Notes under the pieces: model-generated
Told to the model about the DNA's origin: nothing
The model's input: only the letters and a program-made list of their open reading frames with translations
Databases searched by the model: none
NCBI GenBank assembly: GCA_038230275.1
Contig: JBBRNO010000212.1
Location: forward strand, 1 to 7,690
Direction of reading: 5' to 3'
DNA: 7,690 nt
DNA from: JANXXV01 sp038230275
Lineage (GTDB): Bacteria > Acidobacteriota > Terriglobia > Bryobacterales > Bryobacteraceae
Program-made: the position numbers and the translations under genes
In this document: positions 1 to 6,238 of the stretch, piece by piece
How the letters are laid out: the number at the start of each line of letters is the position of its first letter
Position numbering within the stretch: the stretch's first letter is position 1

Positions 1-173
1 AGTTGATCTTTCTGATAATAGTTGCGCAGCAGCGGACCGGCGATCTCCAGGAAGTAGGGGTCGGCCGTGAACTCGCTGGTGGGCTGCCCCAGGGCGGCGA
101 GTTTCAGATTGATGTAACGTACTAGTTCTTCATCCCGTCCGGACGCCTTGGCGGCTTGAGGCTTCGTTGTCAC
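1..173 (-). CDS. N-terminal fragment of an unrecognised protein, cut by the window edge
   Basis: A reading frame starts at a GTG (171-173) and stays open to the left edge, giving 57 full codons. It begins MTTKPQAAKASGRDEELVRY and continues with a helical-looking stretch containing LKLAALGQPTSEF and DPYFLEIAGPLLRNYY. The GTG is chosen because AGGAG lies 5 bases upstream of it. No signal peptide or membrane segment is visible. The alternating charged and hydrophobic composition suggests a soluble cytoplasmic protein. I do not recognise the family from this short part. The gene lies 131 bp downstream of the PilZ gene on the same strand, so co-transcription is possible but not shown. The good ribosome-binding site and amino-acid composition make it a probable real gene. 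Its function cannot be inferred. Confidence 0.6.
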   Translation of the reverse strand, partial: MTTKPQAAKASGRDEELVRYINLKLAALGQPTSEFTADPYFLEIAGPLLRNYYQKDQ

Positions 174-244
174 CGGTTCTCCTGAATCTTTGTTTGTACG
201 CGGCGGGCCGGCGAAGGGACGGGGTTCGCGGGGCCGGTTTGCGT

Positions 245-263
245 GCTAAAGAGTTAGTTTAGC
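245..263. repeat. Small AT-rich dyad upstream of the left-edge gene
   Basis: GCTAAA (245-250) and TTTAGC (258-263) form a perfect 6-bp inverted repeat with a 7-base spacer. It sits in the 131-bp gap between the PilZ stop and the GTG of the left-edge gene, about 72 bp upstream of that start. It could be a regulator-binding dyad or a weak hairpin. It has no T-tract on the minus strand, so it is not a convincing terminator for the PilZ gene. Chance occurrence is quite possible. Confidence 0.2.
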
Positions 264-304
264 AAGGAGAGACCGGGGCTACACGTGGAAAAACTGGCTG
301 TTGC

Positions 305-667
305 CTAAAGCCTGATCGCGGTAGAGGAGCCGGCGTGATGGGCATGTCCGAGTCCCAACGCCGCTGAACGCCATTGGTTCAATTTCGAAATGGTCCGGAC
401 ATCGATGATCCTTAGACCAACTTCATACAAATCGGAGCCGATCTTGCTGCAATGCCGCGCCTCCGCGGTTATGAGAAGCTCGTTCATCGTGATGGTTACT
501 TCGGCGCCATCCAGCACTTGCCGGTTTAGTTGAATCCGGAGACCTGACTTGGAAATGTCGCAAACCTTCGCTTCTCTATCTTCACCGCGGCCCAGCCGCA
601 TGATCCGTACATCGGCTGAGCCATCCGTCGGGAAACGGACCTCGCTTCCGCGGTTCGCGATATCCAA
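305..667 (-). CDS. Small PilZ-domain protein (putative c-di-GMP-responsive)
   Basis: This is a 120-residue protein made almost entirely of one PilZ-like domain. PilZ domains bind cyclic di-GMP and relay it to motility, polysaccharide or secretion machinery. The second PilZ signature is clear: CDISKSGLRIQL at about residues 36-47 contains the D-x-S-x-x-G motif. A typical PilZ beta-strand ending follows (YEVGLRI, about 81-87). The first signature, RxxxR, is imperfect: the N-terminus reads NRGSEVRFP, with arginines at 6 and 11, one residue too far apart. Ligand binding is therefore uncertain. No ATG or GTG exists in this frame between the upstream stop (707-709) and the domain. TTG at 665-667 is taken as the start because AGAGGTGAT, a strong ribosome-binding match, lies 3 bases before it. 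The protein has no signal peptide or membrane segment and is likely cytosolic. About 30 residues after the domain are unassigned. Confidence 0.82.
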   Translation of the reverse strand: MDIANRGSEVRFPTDGSADVRIMRLGRGEDREAKVCDISKSGLRIQLNRQVLDGAEVTITMNELLITAEARHCSKIGSDLYEVGLRIIDVRTISKLNQWRSAALGLGHAHHAGSSTAIRL

Positions 668-807
668 GGCATCACCTCTGGTGTTCGAATTGAGCGGTGC
701 GCGCGCTCAAAAGTTCGTAGTCTCTGGGAATTTCCGATCCCATCTAACTAAGCGTTTGAGTGGCCAAAAGTTCAATAGTACAGCGGCTATATTTTCGATA
801 CCCTCAG

Positions 808-861
808 TTGCGGCCTGACGCGACAGTACGGACTTAAGCGGCTTATCGCGTCAGGCTGCAA
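808..861. repeat. Long inverted repeat between the cytochrome and PilZ genes
   Basis: The arms TTGCGGCCTGACGCGA (808-823) and TCGCGTCAGGCTGCAA (846-861) pair over 16 bp with one non-Watson-Crick position, around a 22-base loop. The structure starts 24 bp beyond the stop codon of the cytochrome gene, in the 217-bp gap before the PilZ gene. Read in the direction of those genes it has no T-tract. On the opposite strand the stem is followed by TTTTCT. It could be a 3'-end RNA-stabilising or termination hairpin for the cytochrome transcript, a protein-binding dyad near the PilZ promoter, or a small repetitive palindromic element. The rest of 668-884 holds no gene that I can support. Confidence 0.55.
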
Positions 862-884
862 TTTTCTAGGGCCTCGTTATCGCT

Positions 885-3866
885 TCACTGAATCTGAATT
901 GTGACCGTGTTCGCGGTTTGCCCATCCACGGTGAGGACGATATCCACCGCACCTTTTCCCGTCAAGCCCGGAGGCACTTGCACATTTACCTGATCCAGCG
1001 CAGGGAAGGCGCCCTGCGCGCCCGCGAACAGGATTGGAGTGTCCACGCCGCCGATGGTGCATTTCACGCCCGTGAGTGCAGTGCGGTTCCGGATACCCGT
1101 TCCGTATAGCGTTAAATACACTGCGCCGTTGGACAAATCAATCGGCACGCCGGAACAACCGGCAGCGGCACATTGCAGAACATTGACGGCACTTTGCGTA
1201 CCGTCGGAGTTTATGCGGATGGCAGTGGCCGCGGCCACTCCCGTGCCGCCGCCATTCGCCGAAAACAGACCAGGCGCCACTTTGGCTACCTGCACGGTTC
1301 CACTGGCGGTGGCGCCATTATTTGCCGCTACCGTGATGGTGGCCGTACCTGCCGCTGTTGCCCCAGGCAGCACGTAATTGATCTGCGCGGGAGATGAGAA
1401 AGAGAGACCACCTAGACGCAGAGTCCCCGCGGAATCCCGGATGGCAACGCTGCTCCCGGCAAGCACGGTTGGATAGTTCGAGGTTGTCGCGCCCAGGGTT
1501 TGATCGGCAAGCCGACCGCCCAACGCCGTGACGAAACTATCGGGAGCGATTGAGGCGCCCCCGCTGGCGGCCAGAACATTTCTGAGCGGGCCAGGCGCGT
1601 CCGGCGCGATGACCGGCGTGGAGGCGTCGATCGACAGCAGAAACTTGATCAGTTGCTGGCGCTGGGCAGCGGACCCCAGACGATCGGTCCCGGTGCCCGC
1701 CGAACGATGCGTCACGTTGGCAAGAACCGCATCCAGAGTATCGGCCGATCCGTTGTGTAAGAACGTCTGAGGGAACGCAAACAACGAGAGCAGCGGCGCG
1801 GGGCTGAATCCGGCTGCGCCCAGCGGCGCGGCGGCATTGGCGCGGACTTCATTATTCGTACCGGCGGTGAAGGTGCCCACGTTGCGCAGCTCCGCGATCA
1901 ACTGCGCGCTGGACACCAGAGTGGCATCCGGCGGCGCGGCGGACCGCACCCGGGAAGTGCTCCATTGCGCCCCGCCGTGGCAGTTCTGGCATTTCGATTC
2001 GATGAAGAGCGTACGTCCGGCCACCACATCGGGATCGGCCTTGGAAGACGGTGAGATGGGGGCGCGGATGCCGCCTACAACGTATTCCCGGATGGCGTCC
2101 CAGGCGTTGACGCCTCGTACCTTCAATTGCCGGCGTCCGCCGCTTGCCGGGGTGAACGCGGCCAGGCTGGGGTCTTGCGTTACGCCGTCGGCTTGCACCA
2201 GCAGGCCCAGCCCGCCGGAGGTGCCGCGGATGTTTCCTTCAAAGTCTTCCTCTTCGTCGAAGATCGCGGACCAGTTCAGCGCGCGCAGGGTAGCGGCGTC
2301 GCCGCGGACAAAATCCACGTGCTGGGGAATGGTACGGCGGGGCCCGGCGCCGAAGATCCAGACGACGTTGTCCGTCAGGCCGAAGGGATGACAGGCACCG
2401 CAAGCACCCCAGCCGTTATTGGACATCCGTCCGGTGATGGCGGCTTGTCCCGATGCCGGAGCATCGAATTCCCCGACGGAGGTGTTATAGAGTTCCTTGC
2501 CGATCTGCACTTTCTCTTCGGCCGAGCCTGCCGCCGGCTGGCTGCTGGAAACCAGCGTGGCGGCTACCTTCTCCACTGTGCCGGACAGGTCGATCACGGT
2601 GACATCGCGCGATACATAGTTCTGCACATACGCCGTCTTGTCGGCCGTTCCGATCACGATGCCGCGGGGATTCTTGCCGGTGGGAATCTCAAGCACGCGC
2701 GTGGTATCGCCGGGATCGCTCTGCACCGTGGGAGCGCCAGTGGCGGGATCGATCTTCACCTTCACCACGATGTTGCTGGCGGCGCTGACAACGTAGCCCT
2801 CATCCACCTGGTGCTTGAATGCCATGGCCCAAGGCTGCGTAATAAAACGCTTCGCGGGATTGGTCTGGCGGCCCACGGCCTGGTGCATGTTAATTGTTTT
2901 GCCCGCGTCGCTCTTAGCGGTTATGTCCAGCACACTGAGCAGGCTCTGGGTATTGACGTCGAAGCGCACCGGACCATTCGGAGACGCGCCTGTATTGGGC
3001 ACAAAGGCGAAGCGTCCGCGGATGGCGATATTGTTCAGTTGATTCGGATAGGCGCCGGTCACGAATTTGAAGTCGTCGGCCACGGGCGTAGCCGGAGCGG
3101 CGATGCGAGCCAGGGCGTCGCCGGCACTCTTGAAGCCGGTATCGGCGATGGGATTCAGTGTGACCTGTCCGGTGACCGTGTCGGTGGCGGCGGAAATGAT
3201 GGTGACGTGGCCGGCCTTGGCATCGTCGCTTCCATCAAATTTACCGGCAACTGGTACAGATAGAAATTGAGTGACCAGAACGGTTTCCAGCGCGTCGTCC
3301 CCGCCATTATTGGTGATGGCGATGCCGCGAGGCTCAGGACCCACATCGGTGATGGTCTTGACCACGAGGTTGGTGCTGGTGTCGATGACGGAAATGCTAT
3401 TGGAGCGGGCGTTGGCAACGTAGAGTTTCTTGCCCGAGGGTGTCAGTGCCAGCGCGTACGGTTCCGTTCCCACGTTGATGGTGGCGACGGCGGCTCCGTA
3501 GGCTGCATTCACGCGGTCGGCGGCCAATACGGTGACCGTGCCGGTGACGGTGTTGGCGACATAGATCCGCGAGCCGTCCGGGGAAACCGCGACGCCGTTC
3601 GGCTCGACGCCGACGGCGACTTCCGCCACCTTTGTGTTGGCCCCGTTCCGGACGTCGAAGATGCTGACGGAATTGTTATCGGGGTTGGCGACGGCGAGCA
3701 GCCAATCGTCGGCGCTCAAGGCAAGCGGTTGGGAACTGACTGGACCAGTGAACCGGGCTGCGCTCTGCGCGGATACCGTTGTCGTGGTTCGGTGAAGGGA
3801 GAGCGCCGCCGCGGCTAGCACGATCGCGGGGAGTACAACATTTCGAAGGATGGGCCGATTCTTCAT
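885..3866 (-). CDS. Secreted di-heme cytochrome c with YVTN-type beta-propeller and TIGR03437-type C-terminal domain
   Basis: A complete 993-residue exported protein with several modules. Residues 1-33 form a signal peptide: basic N-terminus, hydrophobic core about 10-24, probable cleavage after VSA. Residues about 45-430 carry YVTN/NHL-like propeller repeats, for example GVAVSPDGSRIYVAN (91-105), ALALTPSGKKLYVAN (138-152) and a late blade near 402-427. Two c-type heme sites follow: CGACH at 489-493 and CQNCH at 626-630. The region between them includes DFEGNIRGTSGG (541-552), and LRNVGTF (660-666) and FLHNGSADTLDAVL (702-715) resemble segments of MauG/di-heme peroxidase proteins. Residues about 763-993 match the Solibacter-type TIGR03437 domain (SSPAQINYVLP 824-834, APGLFSANGGG, LYGTGIRNR). 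The domain also holds three cysteines (899, 904, 936). The start is ATG at 3864-3866 with GAGG 6 bases upstream. Each heme-bearing part is intact, so a periplasmic or surface redox role is likely. Substrate, redox partner and distal heme ligands cannot be assigned. Confidence 0.92.
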   Translation of the reverse strand: MKNRPILRNVVLPAIVLAAAALSLHRTTTTVSAQSAARFTGPVSSQPLALSADDWLLAVANPDNNSVSIFDVRNGANTKVAEVAVGVEPNGVAVSPDGSRIYVANTVTGTVTVLAADRVNAAYGAAVATINVGTEPYALALTPSGKKLYVANARSNSISVIDTSTNLVVKTITDVGPEPRGIAITNNGGDDALETVLVTQFLSVPVAGKFDGSDDAKAGHVTIISAATDTVTGQVTLNPIADTGFKSAGDALARIAAPATPVADDFKFVTGAYPNQLNNIAIRGRFAFVPNTGASPNGPVRFDVNTQSLLSVLDITAKSDAGKTINMHQAVGRQTNPAKRFITQPWAMAFKHQVDEGYVVSAASNIVVKVKIDPATGAPTVQSDPGDTTRVLEIPTGKNPRGIVIGTADKTAYVQNYVSRDVTVIDLSGTVEKVAATLVSSSQPAAGSAEEKVQIGKELYNTSVGEFDAPASGQAAITGRMSNNGWGACGACHPFGLTDNVVWIFGAGPRRTIPQHVDFVRGDAATLRALNWSAIFDEEEDFEGNIRGTSGGLGLLVQADGVTQDPSLAAFTPASGGRRQLKVRGVNAWDAIREYVVGGIRAPISPSSKADPDVVAGRTLFIESKCQNCHGGAQWSTSRVRSAAPPDATLVSSAQLIAELRNVGTFTAGTNNEVRANAAAPLGAAGFSPAPLLSLFAFPQTFLHNGSADTLDAVLANVTHRSAGTGTDRLGSAAQRQQLIKFLLSIDASTPVIAPDAPGPLRNVLAASGGASIAPDSFVTALGGRLADQTLGATTSNYPTVLAGSSVAIRDSAGTLRLGGLSFSSPAQINYVLPGATAAGTATITVAANNGATASGTVQVAKVAPGLFSANGGGTGVAAATAIRINSDGTQSAVNVLQCAAAGCSGVPIDLSNGAVYLTLYGTGIRNRTALTGVKCTIGGVDTPILFAGAQGAFPALDQVNVQVPPGLTGKGAVDIVLTVDGQTANTVTIQIQ

Positions 3867-3907
3867 GCTGAGCCTCGTTAGTCTGTTGAAATCTATTACA
3901 ATTGGCC

Positions 3908-3925
3908 GGCGAATCGATTTTCGCC
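3908..3925. promoter_or_regulatory. Dyad in the leader of the cytochrome gene (candidate operator or 5' hairpin)
   Basis: GGCGAA (3908-3913) and TTCGCC (3920-3925) form a perfect 6-bp inverted repeat around TCGATT. On the minus strand the dyad lies just downstream of the candidate -10 box, roughly +9 to +26 of the predicted transcript, and about 40 bp before the ATG. That position suits a repressor operator or a 5' stabilising hairpin. No regulator is encoded next to it, and a chance palindrome cannot be excluded. Confidence 0.3.
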
Positions 3926-3940
3926 ACCAGCGGTCACTCG

Positions 3941-3969
3941 ATTATACAGACGCGGAATGGGGAAATCCA
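3941..3969 (-). promoter_or_regulatory. Candidate sigma-70-type promoter of the cytochrome gene
   Basis: On the minus strand a perfect TATAAT lies at 3946-3941. With a 17-bp spacer, the -35 position (3969-3964) reads TGGATT, which matches TTGACA at only three of six positions. Transcription would begin near 3934, giving a leader of about 68 nt before the ATG at 3866. The exact -10 consensus in a GC-rich genome, at a sensible distance from a strong start, supports the call. The weak -35 box lowers confidence and would fit activation or a non-consensus sigma factor. Confidence 0.45.
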
Positions 3970-4203
3970 TGGGGGATTTTCACCCACAACGCTTATTCTG
4001 GCCAAGTCGTTAATTTTTGATAGAGCTGTATCAGGTCATGGGGCTTTCTTGTTCGGGAAGCCTGGGGCTGGCCTGTCAATCCCTTGAGGCCACCCGGCGA
4101 CAGCCTGAGATCGGGCAATGCGGCTAGTGCTGAGAGGACGATTTGCCAAGGTGACCTTCATGGACCTGAAGGTTTGGTGAATATCATGGGTTTGTTTTGG
4201 GCT

Positions 4204-4235
4204 AAAGAAAAATAGCCTCTCATTTTCTTTGAGGC
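4204..4235 (-). terminator. Terminator-like hairpin behind the transposase remnant
   Basis: Read on the minus strand, GCCTC (4235-4231) and GAGGC (4219-4215) can pair around an 11-base A-rich loop. They are followed at once by TATTTTTCTTT (4214-4204). A short GC stem plus a T-rich run, 27 bp beyond the transposase stop, fits a rho-independent terminator in that direction. The stem is only 5 bp, so it is weak. It may also shield the cytochrome promoter from read-through. Besides it, 3867-4261 holds the promoter elements above and a small hairpin (ACCTTCA 4154-4160 with TGAAGGT 4167-4173), but no gene that I can support. Confidence 0.4.
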
Positions 4236-4261
4236 AAGACAGACGCACCAAACTCAAGAAC

Positions 4262-5107
4262 TCACAAGTGCGATTGGCTGAACCTCGCTGAGGCAAATGA
4301 CGACCATTCAACCTGAATTCCGACGTGAGCGGATTCCAAGCTTTTGGAGACAATGACAAGCGGCCAGGTGACAAGCACTGAATTCAATTTCGGTGTGATT
4401 GGAATAACCCACGTTAAGATGCTGGAGAGCATTGAGATACGCTGTCGTAGCCGACCCCATCCAGTGGATAGGGACAGGATCAAATCATCTCCTTTCGGCT
4501 TCAGTTCCGCTGCGCACAGAAATACTTCCGATCGCAGGCTTCCCGGCTCTTTGTGCCAGGGCATCCGGGTGACGCTGCGGAACTTACTCAGCAGGTTGAG
4601 CAGCAGCAGGATGCTCCGGAAGGCGGCGCCGGTGGCATGGAAGTTTTTGAGACAAAACCGATCCGCGTTCAGGTCGTGCTTCAACTCCGCTATCCGGTTC
4701 TCCCTGTCCGCCCGGTGATTGTAGTCCCGCCAGATTTCCTCCGGTGCGGCCGACAGGCTGGTGACGAATACCCGAAAGGTGTACTCCGGCCACTCAAACA
4801 GCTTCCCGCCAACCGATGCTTTGGATTCGCGCCGCACCACTACGAATCGCCGCGCGCGGTTCCAGCCCAGCAGTTTGATTCGGCATTCTCCAACCGCATA
4901 GTCCTCGTCCAGCCCGCTCCATTCCAGGATCCGCGTGATCTCTCGTTTGACGTATGCCGTTAAGCGAGCCACCCGTGCCGCCGGATTGACGTGGTGGGCG
5001 CGGCAGGCTACCGTGCGAACGATAACGACGCATTCATGGAACAGGATTTCGGCTTGATCGCCGTGCACCTGGATTTGCAGACATCCGCAACACTCAAGCG
5101 CGGCCAC
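4262..5107 (-). pseudogene. IS1380-type transposase, C-terminal half only (non-functional remnant)
   Basis: The open frame encodes 281 residues, of which about 46-240 read as the C-terminal half of an IS1380-group DDE transposase (full proteins are about 430-460 residues). The signature Y-x2-R-x3-E-x6-K is exact: Y129, R132, E136 and K143 in WRDYNHRADRENRIAELK. This supplies the final catalytic Glu. VARLTAYVKREI (46-57), LLGWNRARRFVVVRR (79-93) and SLRSEVFLCAAELKPKG (190-206) also fit the family. The N-terminal half with the two catalytic Asp residues is absent. Upstream of GTG at 5105-5107 the frame meets a stop at 5147-5149, and residues 1-45 do not look like the family, so the real homology begins near 4972. 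The last ~40 residues also look foreign to the family. The copy cannot be active by itself. Start and stop of the open frame are accidental. Confidence 0.8.
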
Positions 5108-5133
5108 ATTCGCCTGCGGGATGATCGGAAAGT

Positions 5134-5157
5134 GGTGAACTGGATCCTACGTTCACC
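5134..5157. repeat. 7-bp inverted repeat near the right end of the IS remnant
   Basis: GGTGAAC (5134-5140) and GTTCACC (5151-5157) are a perfect inverted repeat separated by 10 bases. It lies inside the proposed right end of the IS remnant, upstream of the transposase frame and 61 bp past the methyltransferase stop. It could be a transposase-binding or promoter-related dyad of the original element, or a 3' hairpin of the methyltransferase transcript. There is no T-tract in either direction. Confidence 0.3.
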
Positions 5158-5217
5158 TTTAACTTACGCCGAAAATCTTAGCCCGAAACTCCCCAGGCTG
5201 AATGGGCCGCCCGGTTC

Positions 5218-6144
5218 TTACCTGAACAGCAGAACATCCGCATTGACTTTTAGCCCGTTGACCGAACACACTCCACAAGCCATCTTGTACGATGGCATAT
5301 GTGAAATCACAGCAGCCTTGATAGCGGCTGGCGGATCTTCCAGTTCTTCGGTGGAGATTGCGAGCCGCGGGCGATTAGCGGCAATTGTCTGGGAGCCTCC
5401 CTGCAAGGCTCTTACCGTCGCGCCTTTGATATCCATCTTGATCACGTCGACCCGCCCCAGCTTCAACTCCTTCACCAGGTGATCGATGGCCAAGAGCCTG
5501 ACCTTCGTCACGTGGTCATTCGGCCCTTTGATAACGAAACTATCAGCCCCGGAATTCTGGGGATCTTCATAGAGTGGCAGCACGTCCTCTTTATCCCACA
5601 CACCCACGGGAGCGATGATCACGCGGCCCGCGGCTATTTCCTTGGGGAAGTTGCGCCTGAGGCATTCCACATTTACCGGAGCTGGCTCAATAGCTACGAC
5701 AATCTTGGCGCCGGCATCAAGGGCGTGCCGTGTATATGTGCCGACATTCGCGCCGCAATCGAGGACGATATCACCAGCGGCGATGCCCCATTCGCCAGAG
5801 CCGTAAATGCCCTCCCTTTGTTGGATCGCAAAGCCTAACGTGGGCCCATCGCTACCACTTGGCACCCACCAATTTCCAGTCGATGTCTCCCAAAGATTCA
5901 GCTTTCCGTCGCTTCGAAGGAATCGGGCTTGCTTGCGAATCTCTTGGCTACTGTCGTAAATCCGTGCGTGTTGCTGTGCCCCTGCGAGGATCTGGTAAGT
6001 GGGGCAGATTTGATCGCGGTCCATCGCGCCAAGCCCCCAGGCGACCAATGGCGGATGAATCCAACAGGCAGCCTCGAAGATTAGAAAAATGCATCCAGCA
6101 CCAATGAAGGTGCGCAGAAACGCAAAAGTGACCCACTTTGCCAT
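5218..6144 (-). CDS. FkbM-type SAM-dependent methyltransferase with N-terminal membrane anchor
   Basis: A 308-residue protein whose C-terminal two thirds is an FkbM methyltransferase. These enzymes transfer a methyl group from S-adenosylmethionine, usually to a sugar hydroxyl of a glycan or secondary metabolite. The SAM-binding motif I is clear (IVLDCGANVGTY, 126-137), followed by the acidic post-I strand AIEP (151-154) with the partner segment VECLRRNF. The FkbM-type region LLAIDHLVKELKLGRVDVIKMDIKGA (217-242) and RPRLAISTEELEDP (258-271) complete the fold. In most relatives the core reads DIEGAE. Here it is DIKGAT, so two conserved acidic residues are lost. Residues about 4-34 are hydrophobic and look like an uncleaved signal anchor. 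ATG at 6142-6144 is preferred because it directly precedes this segment and GGGAGA lies 10 bases upstream. In-frame alternatives are GTG 6201, ATG 6195 and ATG 6162. No neighbouring glycosyltransferase is present, so the substrate is unknown. Confidence 0.85.
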   Translation of the reverse strand: MAKWVTFAFLRTFIGAGCIFLIFEAACWIHPPLVAWGLGAMDRDQICPTYQILAGAQQHARIYDSSQEIRKQARFLRSDGKLNLWETSTGNWWVPSGSDGPTLGFAIQQREGIYGSGEWGIAAGDIVLDCGANVGTYTRHALDAGAKIVVAIEPAPVNVECLRRNFPKEIAAGRVIIAPVGVWDKEDVLPLYEDPQNSGADSFVIKGPNDHVTKVRLLAIDHLVKELKLGRVDVIKMDIKGATVRALQGGSQTIAANRPRLAISTEELEDPPAAIKAAVISHMPSYKMACGVCSVNGLKVNADVLLFR

Positions 6145-6178
6145 GTGTATCGATTCTCCCATTTCACTCGACGGAACC

Positions 6179-6206
6179 CATCGGCACTTGTTCATCGGCA
6201 CTTGTT
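6179..6206. repeat. Perfect 14-bp tandem duplication upstream of the methyltransferase
   Basis: CATCGGCACTTGTT occurs twice back to back (6179-6192 and 6193-6206) with no mismatch. Read on the minus strand each unit ends in ATG, and because 14 is not a multiple of three the two ATGs lie in different frames. The upstream copy (ATG at 6195) is in frame with the methyltransferase and the other is not. With the preferred start at 6144 the repeat lies in the 5' leader, 35 bp upstream of the start. It is a recent duplication by slippage or repair. Confidence 0.85.
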
Positions 6207-6238
6207 CCAGAAAGGTTTAGCCCACAAACGCGCCACTA

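Larger units (their letters stand above)
4059..5199. mobile_element. Tentative limits of an internally deleted IS1380-type insertion sequence
   Basis: The transposase fragment is bracketed by AGCCTGGGG at 4059-4067 and its reverse complement CCCCAGGCT at 5191-5199, a 9-bp perfect inverted repeat about 1.1 kb apart. The right-hand copy ends only 18 bp from the stop codon of the methyltransferase gene. Family members usually run about 1.6-1.9 kb, so this would be a deleted copy. I compared the 4 bp flanking either end, for two choices of boundary, and found no target-site duplication. Similarity of the ends stops after about 9 bp. The transposase identity is solid. These limits are a guess. Confidence 0.3.

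Noticed and set aside
2127..3263. 378-codon plus-strand open frame antisense to the cytochrome gene
   Set aside because: It lies wholly inside the well-supported minus-strand gene, has Gly/His/Arg-rich low-information composition and no ribosome-binding site or motif. It is a GC-rich shadow.
3267..3818. 183-codon plus-strand open frame with GDG/DGD-like repeats
   Set aside because: The apparent repeats are the reverse reading of the propeller repeats and signal-peptide region of the cytochrome gene.
4036..4374. 112-codon minus-strand frame overlapping the transposase end
   Set aside because: It overlaps the better-supported transposase frame, crosses the terminator-like hairpin and shows no family likeness.
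4991..5482. Plus-strand frame containing AAGYRANDNDAFMEQD, faintly like the N-terminal GYEDxND motif of IS1380 transposases
   Set aside because: It is on the opposite strand to the transposase fragment, runs into the methyltransferase gene antisense, and the likeness is a few residues only. An inverted N-terminal piece cannot be excluded but is not supported.
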